DNA from: Planctomycetaceae bacterium
GTDB lineage: Bacteria; Planctomycetota; Planctomycetia; Pirellulales; Thermoguttaceae
Assembly (NCBI GenBank): GCA_031276415.1
Contig: JAISNF010000494.1
Span: 1-16,081 of the forward strand
Direction of reading: 5' to 3'
Length of the DNA: 16,081 bases
Part shown: piece by piece, positions 15,799 through 16,081 of the stretch
Layout of the letters: the number at the start of each line of letters is the position of its first letter
How positions within the stretch are numbered: position 1 is the stretch's first letter
Notes under the pieces: model-generated
Database searches by the model: none
What the model saw: only the letters and a program-made list of their open reading frames with translations
What the model was told of the DNA's origin: nothing
Program-made: the position numbers and the translations under genes

Positions 15799-16081
15799 AT
15801 GGTGACGATAATGAGTGTAGGAATTAAATCTTTGTTAGTTACGGTTAATGTACTCGGAGTAATGCTGGATGCGAAGTTCAAAAAGACAAAAAGTGATTAT
15901 GTATCGATAATATCGCAACATCAAGCAGAAGAGTGTTACAAACAAGTATTACGTTTGCTATCTAATAAACAAATAGATTCGAATATTAGTGTAAATGTCT
16001 TTTTTCATTCGAGTGGTAAGCGTACAGTCACATTATATCGATACGATAAAACGGAAAAAGGCAAGATAACAATGCAATATG
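15799..16081 (+). CDS. Unrecognised protein, N-terminal part (runs off the window)
   Basis: An open frame of 94 codons from ATG 15799 (or ATG 15811) reaches the right edge without a stop. I do not recognise it. It starts with a mixed hydrophobic strand (SVGIKSLLVTVNVLGVMLDA), then a Lys-rich turn, a helix with SQHQAEECYKQVLRLL and beta-like NISVNVFFHSS and RTVTLYRYD. This suggests a small alpha/beta domain, with no signal peptide or membrane helix. Ile is mostly coded ATA (five of seven), unlike the neighbouring genes where ATT dominates, which hints at foreign origin. No good ribosome-binding site is visible. It is preceded by interleaved inverted repeats and adjoins the broken end of the DUF1559 gene. 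Confidence 0.55.
   Translation, partial: MVTIMSVGIKSLLVTVNVLGVMLDAKFKKTKSDYVSIISQHQAEECYKQVLRLLSNKQIDSNISVNVFFHSSGKRTVTLYRYDKTEKGKITMQY

Overview
This AT-rich window most likely comes from a low-GC, gut-type Planctomycetota bacterium. The evidence is a set of families typical of that phylum: a twin-arginine Gfo/Idh/MocA oxidoreductase, a secreted DUF1080 (3-keto-disaccharide hydrolase) protein, a DUF1559 prepilin-like protein with its H-x9-DG motif, a transthyretin-like lipoprotein, and a Cys-ligated PyrK. This is inferred from protein families; no rRNA or tRNA gene was seen.

Left part (1-4712, all + strand): the last 50 codons of a PD-(D/E)XK nuclease-family protein, a 626-residue secreted helical-repeat protein, a Tat-exported Gfo/Idh/MocA oxidoreductase behind a promoter and a LacI-type palindrome, and an RNase HII-like protein. 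Middle (4819-7862, all - strand): pyrK, a secreted DUF1080 protein and an ABC transporter ATPase without a permease beside it. Then a 595-base gap filled with repeats and a good sigma-70-like promoter leads into a CusA-type copper/silver RND pump (+ strand, 8458-11703), which has no periplasmic adaptor or outer-membrane partner next to it.

Right part: the pump's 3' end lies inside an inverted repeat. This is followed by a fragment of a glutamyl-tRNA synthetase (11866-12099), a secreted sialidase-like BNR protein, a lipoprotein and a DUF1559 gene (all three on - strand). The DUF1559 gene has lost its N-terminal prepilin segment. The break abuts a short structured stretch with interleaved inverted repeats, then an unrecognised ORF with deviating codon use that runs off the window.

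Functionally, the oxidoreductase, DUF1080 protein and sialidase-like protein suggest extracytoplasmic glycan or sugar processing. The rest is housekeeping (PyrK, RNase H-like) and metal efflux. The unusual features are the dispersed modular inverted repeats in the intergenic spaces and two gene remnants, which point to past rearrangement. I did not find a clear new multi-gene system; the best candidate for something undescribed is the right-hand edge (15640-16081).
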